From the NCBI GenBank assembly GCA_023436495.1, contig JAEZIT010000039.1:1-46580 (forward strand): a DNA stretch of 46,580 nucleotides. The letters are read 5' to 3'. The notes beneath the pieces are model-generated. The model had not been told where the DNA came from. It did not search any database and worked only from the letters and a program-made list of their open reading frames with translations. Every line of letters starts with the position of its first letter. Position 1 is the stretch's first letter. Below are positions 16,503-25,142 of the stretch, one piece after another. Position numbers and translations under genes: made by a program. This DNA is from Acidobacteriota bacterium (GTDB lineage Bacteria > Acidobacteriota > Blastocatellia > Pyrinomonadales > Pyrinomonadaceae).

Positions 16503-18077
16503 ATGTGGGTATTCAACCGTGATCGATTCCGTTCCACTCCTTTTCTTATTATTCCGACGATCGCAGTGATCATTTTCGTTTCGGCTGCGGGGAACGCTTA
16601 TGCAGAGGCGGCGGATCAGGCCGAGCCTTACAACTCAAAACAACTTATAAAAATGGCGACGAAGCAAGTGCGTCGCGGGAATTTGGTCGAAGCCGAACGC
16701 CTGCTGCGACAGGCGATGCAGCTATTCCCATCTGACAGCGCTCCTAAGGTGGAGCTTGCATATTTGATGGTCCGGCAACGGAAGCTTGTCTCGGCGTACG
16801 AACTGGTGTTCCCGGTCGCCGAGGCAGAGCCGAAGAATTCACGTGCATTTGCGGTCCTGGGCGCAGCTATGCTGAGCGCCGGCCGCTTTGCGGAAGCAAA
16901 ATCGTTGTTTTATACGGCATTGACGCTGAACCGCAAGGAGGATCTGGCGTGGGCGGGCTGCGGGATGCTCGATTTTTACGAGAACCGTATTGACGACAGC
17001 CTCGCAAATTTGCGCGAGGCCGTATATTACGCGCCGAACGAAGCTGATTATGTGTTCGCATACGCCCAGGTCTCTTCGCGTGACGAGCGTTACAGCGACG
17101 CGGCGGAAGCGTACAGGCAATTCCTGATGGTTTCCAAGAACACGGACGATGAGCGACGCGCGCGTATCAAAGGCCTTATCAATTTTCTGACATTTCTGGG
17201 GCAGCGGGACCGCCTGTACATCGCTGCGGGCGACGAACGTACGTCGGTGCCGTTCCGGCTGGTCGGGAACCGTCCTGTGATTCAGATCCGCGTAAACGAC
17301 AGCCGCGAGCCGTTGAATTTTGTCCTGGATACAGGGTCGGGAATGTCGGTCATATCCAACAAGACCGCCGAGCGTCTGCGTATCAAGCCGATCACCAAAG
17401 GCGGTTTTGCCAAGGGTATTGGAGGTGACGGCCGGTTTGAGATCGTTTACGGTTTCTTACGGCAGGTGGATCTCGGCTCCGTCACGCTTCGCAATGTTCC
17501 GGTCTATATCCGTGAATTTCACAGCTCGGGCGAGGCGATCGACGGTTATATAGGGCTTTCGCTGATTTCGAAATTCCTGACAACCATCGATTACGGCGAT
17601 CTGACGTTCGCGCTGGTAAAAAAGGACGCGGAATCGGTGCCGCCGATCGATTCGAAGGCCTCATCGCTGCCGCTGCGGCTTACATCGAGCGGATTTCTGA
17701 GCGGCGAGGTTCAGCTTGAAGGATTCGAGAATCCGCTGAATTTCATCGTAGATACAGGCGCGAGCGTTTCGGTCATTTCGAGCGACATTGCGGGCGCGGA
17801 GGGCATTAGCCCGCATATGACTGACGAAAGGCTGCGCGTGATCGGATCGGCGGGAATAACGGAAGACGTACCGTCATTTTTGCTGCCGAAGGTAACGTTC
17901 GGCGAACATTCGCGGAACAGCATCACGGCGATCGCACTCGACCTGGACCTGATCAACGAGGCTTCCGGTTTCGAGCAGGCTGGGATCTTAGGCGGGAATT
18001 TTCTTCGCAATTATAAGCTGACATTTGATTTTAAGAATTCGAAGGTCACGTTCGTTCCGATCGGCGAAAAGAAATAG
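16503..18077 (+). CDS. TPR protein with two tandem retropepsin-like aspartic protease domains
   Basis: 524 residues; ribosome-binding site AAGGAG before the ATG. Residues 1-35 form a signal peptide or anchor (LIIPTIAVIIFVSAAGNAYA). Residues about 45-235 are TPR-like helices (EAERLLRQAMQLFP, AEAKSLFYTALTLN, DSLANLREAVYYAPNE). Then come two similar protease units. The first has catalytic Asp276 (FVLDTGSGMSVIS) and the later hydrophobic-Gly motif GYIGLSLIS. The second has Asp417 (FIVDTGASVSVIS) and GILGGNFLRNY. Retropepsins need two such halves, so this chain may form its own active site. It is probably periplasmic; the substrate is unknown. The family is annotated as aspartyl protease (PF13650/PF13975 type). 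Confidence 0.85.
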   Translation: MWVFNRDRFRSTPFLIIPTIAVIIFVSAAGNAYAEAADQAEPYNSKQLIKMATKQVRRGNLVEAERLLRQAMQLFPSDSAPKVELAYLMVRQRKLVSAYELVFPVAEAEPKNSRAFAVLGAAMLSAGRFAEAKSLFYTALTLNRKEDLAWAGCGMLDFYENRIDDSLANLREAVYYAPNEADYVFAYAQVSSRDERYSDAAEAYRQFLMVSKNTDDERRARIKGLINFLTFLGQRDRLYIAAGDERTSVPFRLVGNRPVIQIRVNDSREPLNFVLDTGSGMSVISNKTAERLRIKPITKGGFAKGIGGDGRFEIVYGFLRQVDLGSVTLRNVPVYIREFHSSGEAIDGYIGLSLISKFLTTIDYGDLTFALVKKDAESVPPIDSKASSLPLRLTSSGFLSGEVQLEGFENPLNFIVDTGASVSVISSDIAGAEGISPHMTDERLRVIGSAGITEDVPSFLLPKVTFGEHSRNSITAIALDLDLINEASGFEQAGILGGNFLRNYKLTFDFKNSKVTFVPIGEKK

Positions 18078-18091
18078 TTTCGCCGCATTAA

Positions 18092-18550
18092 ATGAAGCTT
18101 AGTTTATATCTTGAAACATCGGTCGTCGGGGCATACCTCGACAACGGCGAGCCGTTCCGCCGCGACCTGACGATACGGTGGTGGGAACACGAATTATCGG
18201 AATACAGGGCGTTCAGCTCGCTTCTGGTCCAGCGCGAGATCGAACGTGTGGCCGAGCCGCACCGCTCAGGTTATTTAAATCTGATCAAACCACTCGAATA
18301 TCTTGAATTATCAGAAGAGGTCGCGATCCTTGCCGAAGGATATATTTCGCGCGGCATATTTCGCCGAAAATTCATTGCCGACGCGATCCACGTAGCGCTG
18401 GCCTCCGTGCACAAGATCGATTACCTGGTCACCTGGAATTTCGGCCATATCGCAAATGTCCGCAAGCAGGCGCGGATCAGAATGTTCAACACAGCCGCCG
18501 GATTTTTCTCGCCCTCGATCGTCACGCCGGAATTTCTGGTCAACAGTTAG
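18092..18550 (+). CDS. PIN-domain protein (VapC-like putative ribonuclease toxin)
   Basis: 152 residues, starting 14 bases after the protease gene; no clear Shine-Dalgarno. PIN acidic residues: Glu8 (LYLETSVVGAYLD, Glu in place of the usual Asp), Glu49 (VQREIERV) and Asp97 (IADAIHVALA), with Asn116 in VTWNFGHIAN at the fourth position. The YLETSV start and the VTWNFGHI ending mark a known PIN subfamily in which the first acidic residue is Glu. These are metal-dependent RNases, usually toxins. A candidate partner follows at 18608. The usual VapBC order has the antitoxin first, so this order would be reversed. Confidence 0.8.
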   Translation: MKLSLYLETSVVGAYLDNGEPFRRDLTIRWWEHELSEYRAFSSLLVQREIERVAEPHRSGYLNLIKPLEYLELSEEVAILAEGYISRGIFRRKFIADAIHVALASVHKIDYLVTWNFGHIANVRKQARIRMFNTAAGFFSPSIVTPEFLVNS

Positions 18551-18563
18551 AAGCGTTTCACGT

Positions 18564-18596
18564 TTGACGATTCGGAAATATCAATTAACAATTGAT
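18564..18596 (+). promoter_or_regulatory. Promoter with overlapping operator-like inverted repeat
   Basis: TTGACG (18564-18569), a 17-bp spacer, AACAAT (18587-18592, 4 of 6). A perfect inverted repeat ATCAATT-AAC-AATTGAT (18580-18596) covers the -10. A protein bound there would block the promoter, as in autoregulated toxin-antitoxin genes. Confidence 0.4.
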
Positions 18597-18607
18597 GTTA
18601 CAGGGAT

Positions 18608-18811
18608 ATGTATCGCCGCCCTAAATTCTTGGAAGTTTTGCTCGACATTCGTGTCGAAATGGCGCGTGCCGCCGATTATGACGTTGATCTGTTCGCGGAA
18701 TTGGTCCGGTCCGGCAGAATAGCCGACGGTGGCACACCGCACGAGATGGCGGCCGAGCCCGCGGCAAAGGCCGGGAGCCAACGCCGCGGCGCGGCAAAAC
18801 CGAGACGCTGA
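18608..18811 (+). CDS. Small protein next to the PIN gene (candidate antitoxin)
   Basis: 67 residues. The N-terminal 40 (RRPKFLEVLLDIRVEMARA, then DYDVDLFAELVRSGR) look like a compact helical domain. The pattern resembles small conserved proteins I recall beside PIN and other toxin genes, though I cannot name a characterised member. The C-terminal 27 residues are Ala/Gly/Arg-rich and probably disordered, ending in a basic tail. An AGGG lies directly before the ATG, closer than ideal. Its own promoter and operator-like repeat lie upstream. An independent regulator role is the alternative. Confidence 0.5.
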   Translation: MYRRPKFLEVLLDIRVEMARAADYDVDLFAELVRSGRIADGGTPHEMAAEPAAKAGSQRRGAAKPRR

Positions 18812-18855
18812 GCGGCGCAAAGCCGAAATCGGCCATTCCGTCCATTCCCCCGGAA

Positions 18856-19428
18856 ATGACGCGTTATCTGATCTCCTGTTCGTTTATTCTGGCTGTCGTC
18901 CTGGCGGCGGGAGCTTATTTTTTCTCGGATTACTGGGTTCACCGATACGACGAACTCATCGACCGGCAGTCGAATGTTTACCGGCTCGATCCGAAGCTTG
19001 TCTGGAGCGTTATATACGAGGAGACATATTTTCGGGCGTGGATCATGGGCGCGGCGGATGAAGTCGGGCTAATGCAGGTGACGCCGACGGTCGCTCGTGA
19101 ATGGTCGAAGGAGACAGGAATCCAGGAATTCGAAAAGCAGACAGCGGACAATGTCGTGGAATTTTTGAAGGAGCCCGAACGCAATATCCAGATAGGTTGC
19201 TGGTATTTGGAAAAACTTCGCGAGCGCTATCGCGGCCGGCCGGCCGAAACGGCAATGATGCTGGCGGCATACAATGCAGGGCATAGCCGAGTTGAAGAAT
19301 GGACAAGCGGCACCGATCCGGAAAAGCTCGCCGAAGCCGATTTTATTGGCCGCATCAATATCCCATCCACACGTGCGTATGTTTCATCCATCCTGGAACG
19401 TTACCGCGCGACGCCCACCAAGAGATGA
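18856..19428 (+). CDS. Membrane-anchored lytic transglycosylase (SLT domain)
   Basis: 190 residues. A single N-terminal helix (residues 4-24) anchors it to the inner membrane facing the periplasm. SLT motifs: catalytic Glu56 in VIYEETYF, GLMQVTPTVA at 71-80, and AAYNAGHSRV near 145. It cleaves peptidoglycan glycan strands, forming 1,6-anhydro ends. Its domain is minimal compared with the large TPR-containing transglycosylase encoded at 21746-24145. The stop overlaps the next gene's ATG by four bases. Confidence 0.88.
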   Translation: MTRYLISCSFILAVVLAAGAYFFSDYWVHRYDELIDRQSNVYRLDPKLVWSVIYEETYFRAWIMGAADEVGLMQVTPTVAREWSKETGIQEFEKQTADNVVEFLKEPERNIQIGCWYLEKLRERYRGRPAETAMMLAAYNAGHSRVEEWTSGTDPEKLAEADFIGRINIPSTRAYVSSILERYRATPTKR

Positions 19429-20777
19429 ATAACGTAAAGATCCTCGCCGCAGACCATGTTCTGCCGATCACGTCCGAGCCGATAACCGGCGCCGCCGTCG
19501 CGATCGACGGAGCACGGATCGAATTTGTCGGAAAGCTCGACGAGGCGTTTGCGAGGTATCCGCACGCCGCGGTGGACGATCTCGGAAAAGCGGCGATCAT
19601 TCCCGGGCTTGTGAATTGCCATTCGCATCTGGAAATAACGGCTATGCGTGGAATGCTCGATTCGGTCGAGCACGATTTTCGTGCATGGCTGCTGAAATTG
19701 AACAATGTGCGCGCGGGATTGTCGCCGGGGCAGATCGGGGCGGCGGCCATCGCGGGCGCTATGGAAGGCGTGCGTGCCGGTGTGACCTGTTTCGGCGATA
19801 TCGGCCGAAACGGATCAGCAGGAATGTCGGCGCTGAAGGCGACAGGTTTGCGAGGCGTGCTGTTTCAGGAAACGGAGTTTTCGCCGGACGATCGAACAGC
19901 CGATGACGATATCGCAAGACTCCGCGAAAAATATCGTGAATTAAAGGAACAAGAGACCGGCCGAGTCGAGGTTGGAATATCGCCGCATGCTCCATACACG
20001 GTCAGCAGGCGGCTGTTCGAGAAGATCGCAGAATTTGCATCCGACGACAACATTAAGATCACCATCCACGCGGCGGAATCCGCGGACGAGGACGAACTCG
20101 TTAAGAACGGACGCGGGTTTTTCATCGAGGTCTACAAGAAGTTCGGATTGGAATGGGAGCCGCCGCGATGTTCGTCGATCGAATTTCTCGCGCAGACGGG
20201 AATATTGGAATGCCGTCCGCTTTTAGCTCATTGCGTTACGGTATCGGATAACGATATCCGCCTGATCGCCGACAGCGGGTCGCGAATAGCGCATTGCCCG
20301 AAGTCGAATGCGAAATTCGGCCACGGTTTCGCGCCGTACAGGAAGTTTGCGGACGCAGGCGTTGACGTAGGACTGGGCAGCGATTCGGTGGCGAGCAATA
20401 ATGTCTGCGACATGCTGGAGGAATCGCGGTTCGCGGCACTTGTCGCGCGAAATTTGCCGGGAGCGGCGGTTACGACGGCGGCAGAGATGTTGTCGGCGGC
20501 GACGATCGGCGGAGCGAGGGCATTGGGGCTCGAAGATCAGATCGGGTCGATCGAGGCAGGCAAGAAGGCGGACCTGGCAGTAGTGTCGCTATCAGATATC
20601 GCGCAGCAGCCGGTCAATGACGTTTATTCAGCGTTAGTTTTCTCATCAAATGCAAAGGACGTCGTAAAGACACTGGTCGACGGCGAAACGATCTATGCAG
20701 ACGGTAAGTATTCGGGGATCGATGCCGGCGAGATCGAAGCGGAAATGTCCGAGATCGAGCGTCTTTTGAGGGAATAA
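19425..20777 (+). CDS. Amidohydrolase, deaminase type (possibly aminodeoxyfutalosine deaminase)
   Basis: 450 residues from the ATG that overlaps the upstream stop; an in-frame ATG at 19299 would add residues inside the previous gene and is rejected. Metal-binding motifs of the amidohydrolase superfamily: HSH (His66, His68) in GLVNCHSHLEITAMRG, SPHAPYT, IHAAES, LAHCVTVSD and LGSDSVASNN. These match the ATZ/TRZ-MtaD-like deaminase group. The HSHLE form of the first motif resembles aminodeoxyfutalosine deaminase of the futalosine menaquinone route more than MTA/SAH deaminase, but no other mqn gene is in the window, so the substrate stays open. Cytosolic. Confidence 0.75.
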   Translation: MNNVKILAADHVLPITSEPITGAAVAIDGARIEFVGKLDEAFARYPHAAVDDLGKAAIIPGLVNCHSHLEITAMRGMLDSVEHDFRAWLLKLNNVRAGLSPGQIGAAAIAGAMEGVRAGVTCFGDIGRNGSAGMSALKATGLRGVLFQETEFSPDDRTADDDIARLREKYRELKEQETGRVEVGISPHAPYTVSRRLFEKIAEFASDDNIKITIHAAESADEDELVKNGRGFFIEVYKKFGLEWEPPRCSSIEFLAQTGILECRPLLAHCVTVSDNDIRLIADSGSRIAHCPKSNAKFGHGFAPYRKFADAGVDVGLGSDSVASNNVCDMLEESRFAALVARNLPGAAVTTAAEMLSAATIGGARALGLEDQIGSIEAGKKADLAVVSLSDIAQQPVNDVYSALVFSSNAKDVVKTLVDGETIYADGKYSGIDAGEIEAEMSEIERLLRE

Positions 20778-20807
20778 AGTGGGCGGCCGGTTGCAGCCCC
20801 CCGCGAA

Positions 20808-21692
20808 TTATTTTAACGCTGCCTTTAATTCTCTGAACAGATCGTCTGATGTCCATTCATTTCCCGGCAACATCTTTACCACCTTGCCATCGGGTGCGAT
20901 GACAGCCGTGCGGAGCGAGTGATTGAACTGCGTTTTGTCGTTCTCGTCCCTTTCATAACGAAGCCCGAAGAAATCGGCCATCTCGCGTACTTCTTTATCA
21001 GTACCTACGGCCAATTGCCAGATATTGAAATCGGCCTTGGTGTCGCTGCCGAGATAGCCGGTGCCGTATTCCCTTAGCTTTTCAGGCGTGTCGCGGTCGG
21101 GGTCGAATGAAACACTGAGCAGAGCGACCTTATCGCGGTATTCGTCGTTTATCGCAAGATCGTTCGCCAGATCACTGAAATTTCGCGACATTTTGATGCA
21201 ATATTCCGGCAGCGGACATTCGCGGTAGATGAACGTGATCGCGAGAGCCTTTCCCCGAAAATCCTTCATCGAAATGCGCTTTCCATCCTGATTCGTCAGC
21301 GTAAAGTCGGGGATCTCTTTTCCGATCTGTGCAAATCGCTCATCAACCGGTGGAGCGGCAGCGCCCTGGATCGGAGCGGAAATAATACCGAGGTTTTCCA
21401 GCCAGTATTTCGCGTTCGCGTTATCGACAACGAGATCGCCCCGGATCTCGGCGCCGGGCAGAAGGTCCTCCCATACCCAGTCATCTTTGATCGTAAAATC
21501 CATTGTCATGGCTTCCATGTATCCCGGGATCTCATTATGGGCGATGGCCGCCTTTTTGTCGGTTTTATTGACCGAAACCACCTTTCCGGTGATCGGATAA
21601 CGCTTCAATTCGGCGGGTACCGTGTTCTGCTCGGTCTTGGAACAAGCGGAAAACATTATTGCTGCCGCAAGGATTAAGATCAGGTGTCGCAT
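20808..21692 (-). CDS. Lipoprotein with CusF-like copper domain fused to SCO1/SenC domain
   Basis: 294 residues. Lipobox FSAC gives lipidation at Cys17. Residues 31-100 resemble CusF-type copper-binding domains (YPITGKVVSV, PGYMEAMTMDFTI with the Met-rich copper site). Residues 120-290 are a thioredoxin-fold SCO domain: FTLTNQDGKRISM, ITFIYRECPLPEYC, LLSVSFDPDRDTPE, and the copper-ligand His258 in FNHSLR. The cysteines are Cys159 and Cys165 with five residues between, not the three of classical CxxxC SCO proteins. Likely role: copper delivery or redox maintenance for the CuA centre of cytochrome oxidase, at the periplasmic face. It converges on the amidohydrolase gene with a 30-bp gap. Confidence 0.88.
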   Translation of the reverse strand: MRHLILILAAAIMFSACSKTEQNTVPAELKRYPITGKVVSVNKTDKKAAIAHNEIPGYMEAMTMDFTIKDDWVWEDLLPGAEIRGDLVVDNANAKYWLENLGIISAPIQGAAAPPVDERFAQIGKEIPDFTLTNQDGKRISMKDFRGKALAITFIYRECPLPEYCIKMSRNFSDLANDLAINDEYRDKVALLSVSFDPDRDTPEKLREYGTGYLGSDTKADFNIWQLAVGTDKEVREMADFFGLRYERDENDKTQFNHSLRTAVIAPDGKVVKMLPGNEWTSDDLFRELKAALK

Positions 21693-21745
21693 AAACTATA
21701 GATTTTGCGATAAATGCACCGTCCGTGCAACGCGGGCGGAGCGGT

Positions 21746-24145
21746 TCAACGAGCCCGTAGCTGGGAATCATATATCGCGCGATAGATCCGATGATTAGCC
21801 ATGACCTTCTGAACATAATCCTTTGTCTGCGCGAAAACGATCTCCGGGACATAGCGGTCTGGGTCATTTATTTTTGCACGCCCGAGCCAACGCCGCATAT
21901 TGTCCGAGCCTGCGTTATAAGCGCCGGCGACCGCGTGCGGCTGTCCGGGAAAGTCCCGGAAAAGATTCGCTGAATATTGCGCTCCGAAAAGGATCGCTAC
22001 GGCCGGATCGTAAAGATCGTCCTGGCGGAAACGGTCGCGCTTAAGCTCCGCCGCGATCTTCCCAGCGGTCTCAGGTATGAATTGCATCAGGCCGCGAGCA
22101 GCCGCGTTCGACTTTGCGTCCGCGCGGAAGCGCGTTTCCTGCCGCATTATGGCAAGGAGGAACGCCGGGTCGACATCGCGGCTAGGTGTGTATTTGAGCA
22201 GGAGATCAGAATAAGGCGCGGGATAAAGCAGGCGAAGGTGGTCGGCCGGGATAAGTTCGACCAGGAAATCCGCAGGAACCTTTCGCCAAAGCGGTTCGGC
22301 GAAAGCGGCCGCGCGATATGCCATATCTCCCCGCGAGTAGAGGACCGCAAACGTATAGTTTAGGTCGCGGTCGCCGCTCCGCACGTTGCCGGCCTTTTGC
22401 CTGAGCGCGAATTCAAGCTCAGGCGTGCCTTCGTCAAAGAGACCTAGAAACAGCAGTTCTTCGGCGATCGCACGATGGCGGTCCGTGTTTGGCGGACGCT
22501 TGGCGGCCAGAGGTTCCGAGCGTCCGAATTCGAGAAGGCGAAAGGAAGGCACGTTCATATAGTCCGGAAGGGCCTGATACGCAGCCTTCACGATGTCCAG
22601 CGCCTTTGCACGTTCATCGTCGGAATTGGACAAGCGAAGGATGGATTGGGCGGCGCGGCGTCTGATGTCGGCGTCGGCTGAGTTCAGGCCCGGGCCGAAC
22701 TCATCTATCTTTTGCCTGACCGCAGCAGCAGCGACAGGATCGCCGGCAAGGGACTGCAACCGTTCGGTCGCACGGCCTCCGTAATATTCAGCGCGGCCAT
22801 CCGGTACCGAGAGGTAAACCGAAACTGCGTCCGGATACTGCTTTAGTTGTTCGAGAACGAACCCGCGAAGGAAAGTGATCTCGGCCGTTGTAGTGCCGCC
22901 CGGAACCGAAGAGCCGCCAAGATCGGAATAGGCTCGGAGTTTTTCTAGCTGCTGAAGAGCGTTTGTCCAATCGCTGCGAGAAATGTGGATACGTGCCTGA
23001 GCGAAGACGGCAACTGCTTCGGCGGGCTTTCCCTTAAAGGCCTCCTGCGTTTTAAGTGCCCAAGCAAGCGATTCGCTGTCGGCGGCGTGGTCGCGAAGGA
23101 CATCGACGATGTTCAGATAGGCACGGTCGAGCCGCGGATCGTCCGGGTAATTTTCAATGAAGCGTTCGTACCGCACGACCGCCTCTCGATACTTTCCTAC
23201 TCGTGAATAGGCCGTCGCGGCCTGAAGTAGTGCGTCCTTTGCGATGGGGTGCGACGATTGTTGTTCAAGAATGCGTTCAAACCAATGGATGGCGTCGGAA
23301 TATTCGCCGAGAAGTGAATAAGTGCGGCCGACCTGAAAGATCGCGTCGGGGAGGCTGACGCCCGGCTGCGGGCCTTCGATGACGGCGCGGTAGTGCTTGG
23401 CCGCGGCGGTGAAATCGCGGTTGAACTGATAAACGAACGCCCGCTGCATATGTTCGGCCTCGGATATGGCCGGCGCGAGTTCGTTAGCATCGAGCAGGTC
23501 GAGGCCGCGTACCGCTTCAAGGGCGATGTCATCGGGTTGGTCGGGACGCGGGGCGGCATTGAGGAGTTCGATGAATTTCGCACGTGCATCAGGCAGCATT
23601 CCGCTGTGCAGAAACGAGCGGGCGAGCAGGAGTCCTTCGTCGCGCGAGCCATCGGCCGCTTTGGATCCGACTGTTTTCGGCGAGCCTATAAGACGAATGA
23701 CCTCGGCGAAATTGCCGCTTTCGAAATGGCTTTCGACAATGCGGGACGCGGCTCCGGCGGCAAGCCCGCCGCTCGGGAATCTGTCGACGAGCTCCTGCAG
23801 GTACATTCGTTCGAGCATCAGATTGCCGCTAGTCCGTGCTATCTCCGACAGGCGGCGCAATGCATATTCCCTTAGGATAGAGCCGCGATTGACGACGCGT
23901 TGGTAGCTGCTCGCCGCCGTGGCCGTATCACCTGTTTTCTCGGAGACGCGGCCGAGGAGATAATCGTAGTTGTTGACTTCGAACTGATTCTTATCGACTG
24001 CCCGCAGGTCGCGAAGTTTCGCTGCAGCTGCCGGGTAATTGCGATCACGTACGAGCGACGCGATCTCGCTATGCCGCTCGGACGCGGTTTGGGCCGAGGC
24101 GGCAGCGGCCGAAAGGAGCAAAGTTATTGCGAAAAAGCGCTTCAT
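21746..24145 (-). CDS. Soluble lytic transglycosylase (Slt70-like) with TPR repeats
   Basis: About 799 residues from ATG 24145, where MKRFFAITLLLSAAAASAQT is a clean signal peptide; the frame stays open to 24427, but that extension overlaps folD on the other strand and is not used. Residues about 25-620 are TPR-like helices (EYSDAIHWFERILEQ, YREAVVRYERFIENYPDD), and the SLT domain is at the C-terminus. SLT motifs: IMRQETRFRADAKS with the catalytic Glu, AARGLMQFIPETA, and AVAGAYNAG. It degrades peptidoglycan in the periplasm. It is divergently transcribed from folD across a 54-bp gap containing an inverted repeat. Confidence 0.9.
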   Translation of the reverse strand: MKRFFAITLLLSAAAASAQTASERHSEIASLVRDRNYPAAAAKLRDLRAVDKNQFEVNNYDYLLGRVSEKTGDTATAASSYQRVVNRGSILREYALRRLSEIARTSGNLMLERMYLQELVDRFPSGGLAAGAASRIVESHFESGNFAEVIRLIGSPKTVGSKAADGSRDEGLLLARSFLHSGMLPDARAKFIELLNAAPRPDQPDDIALEAVRGLDLLDANELAPAISEAEHMQRAFVYQFNRDFTAAAKHYRAVIEGPQPGVSLPDAIFQVGRTYSLLGEYSDAIHWFERILEQQSSHPIAKDALLQAATAYSRVGKYREAVVRYERFIENYPDDPRLDRAYLNIVDVLRDHAADSESLAWALKTQEAFKGKPAEAVAVFAQARIHISRSDWTNALQQLEKLRAYSDLGGSSVPGGTTTAEITFLRGFVLEQLKQYPDAVSVYLSVPDGRAEYYGGRATERLQSLAGDPVAAAAVRQKIDEFGPGLNSADADIRRRAAQSILRLSNSDDERAKALDIVKAAYQALPDYMNVPSFRLLEFGRSEPLAAKRPPNTDRHRAIAEELLFLGLFDEGTPELEFALRQKAGNVRSGDRDLNYTFAVLYSRGDMAYRAAAFAEPLWRKVPADFLVELIPADHLRLLYPAPYSDLLLKYTPSRDVDPAFLLAIMRQETRFRADAKSNAAARGLMQFIPETAGKIAAELKRDRFRQDDLYDPAVAILFGAQYSANLFRDFPGQPHAVAGAYNAGSDNMRRWLGRAKINDPDRYVPEIVFAQTKDYVQKVMANHRIYRAIYDSQLRAR

Positions 24146-24157
24146 TGACGGCATTTT

Positions 24158-24178
24158 AGCAAAGTAAACGACTTTGCT
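24158..24178. repeat. Perfect inverted repeat in the slt-folD divergent promoter region
   Basis: AGCAAAGT, five bases, ACTTTGCT. It fills the centre of the 54-bp gap between two divergent genes, where an operator serving both would sit. It is flanked by TTTT on the left and AAAA on the right. Confidence 0.45.
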
Positions 24179-24199
24179 GTAAAATCTCCTTTCAAATCT

Positions 24200-25132
24200 A
24201 TGACTGCAAGACTTTTGAGCGGAAAACCGATCGCCGAAGCCATAAAAGCGGAAACTGCAGCGGAGATCGCGGAGTTGAAGGAAAAGCACGGGTTTGCCCC
24301 ATGCCTCGCGGTCGTCCGCGTCGGCGAAGATCCAGCGTCGGCGGTTTATGTCGGCAATAAGGTAAAGACCTCCGAAGAGGTGGGCATGATCTCGGAGCAT
24401 CGGCATCTGCCCGCAACGGCGACGCATGAAGAGGTCGCCAAAGTTGTGGACGAGCTGAACCGCCGCGATGACGTGGATGGAATTCTAGTTCAATTGCCGC
24501 TGCCGAGCCAGATCGATGAAACTGCCATTCTGGAAGCGATAGATCCGAAAAAGGACGTTGACGGTTTTCATCCTATCAATGTTGGCAGATTGGCACAGGG
24601 CCAAAAGGGGCTCGTGCCCTGTACGCCGGCCGGTGTGATCCAGATATTGAAACGTTCGGGCATCGACATCGCGGGAAAGCACGCCGTAATCGTCGGCCGC
24701 AGTAATATCGTGGGCAAACCCATGGCCATGCTGCTGCTGCAGGAGAATGCGACCGTAACGATCTGTCATTCGCGCACGACGGACCTGCCGGCCGTAACGA
24801 GCCAAGGAGATATTCTGGTCGCGGCGATAGGGCGTGCTGGATTTATTCGAAGTGAACATATCAAGGAAGGCGCGGCCGTTGTCGATGTTGGCATCAACAG
24901 CGTTAGCGACGCGAAGGCTATCGAAGAACTTTTCGCCGGCGAAGACCTCGAAAAACGCCGCGCGACGATCGAAAAGCGCGGTTCGACGCTGTGCGGCGAC
25001 GTAAGCGCGAAGGATGCGATGGAAAAGGCGGAAAGTTTTACGCCGGTTCCGGGCGGCGTCGGGCTGCTCACGGTCGCAATGCTAATGCGGAATACTGTTG
25101 ATGCCGCGAAGGTGCGGCGCAACATTCAATAA
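24200..25132 (+). CDS. folD: Bifunctional methylenetetrahydrofolate dehydrogenase/cyclohydrolase
   Basis: Interconverts 5,10-methylene- and 10-formyl-THF in one-carbon metabolism, cytosolic. 310 residues, slightly longer than E. coli FolD. Signatures: VRVGEDPASAVYVGNKVKT containing the catalytic Tyr-x3-Lys, GILVQLPLPSQID, KDVDGFHPINVGRL, PCTPAGVIQIL, and the Rossmann motif VIVGRSNIVGKPMAMLL followed by ATVTICHSRT. The C-terminus has TPVPGGVGLLTVAMLM, typical of the family. An insertion of about 20 residues near 245-270 (FAGEDLEKRRATIEKRG) accounts for the extra length. Confidence 0.95.
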   Translation: MTARLLSGKPIAEAIKAETAAEIAELKEKHGFAPCLAVVRVGEDPASAVYVGNKVKTSEEVGMISEHRHLPATATHEEVAKVVDELNRRDDVDGILVQLPLPSQIDETAILEAIDPKKDVDGFHPINVGRLAQGQKGLVPCTPAGVIQILKRSGIDIAGKHAVIVGRSNIVGKPMAMLLLQENATVTICHSRTTDLPAVTSQGDILVAAIGRAGFIRSEHIKEGAAVVDVGINSVSDAKAIEELFAGEDLEKRRATIEKRGSTLCGDVSAKDAMEKAESFTPVPGGVGLLTVAMLMRNTVDAAKVRRNIQ

Positions 25133-25142
25133 GATCACGTTT

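Noticed and set aside
24146..24427. Longer N-terminus for the large lytic transglycosylase
   Set aside because: It overlaps folD on the opposite strand, and a clean signal peptide starts at 24145.
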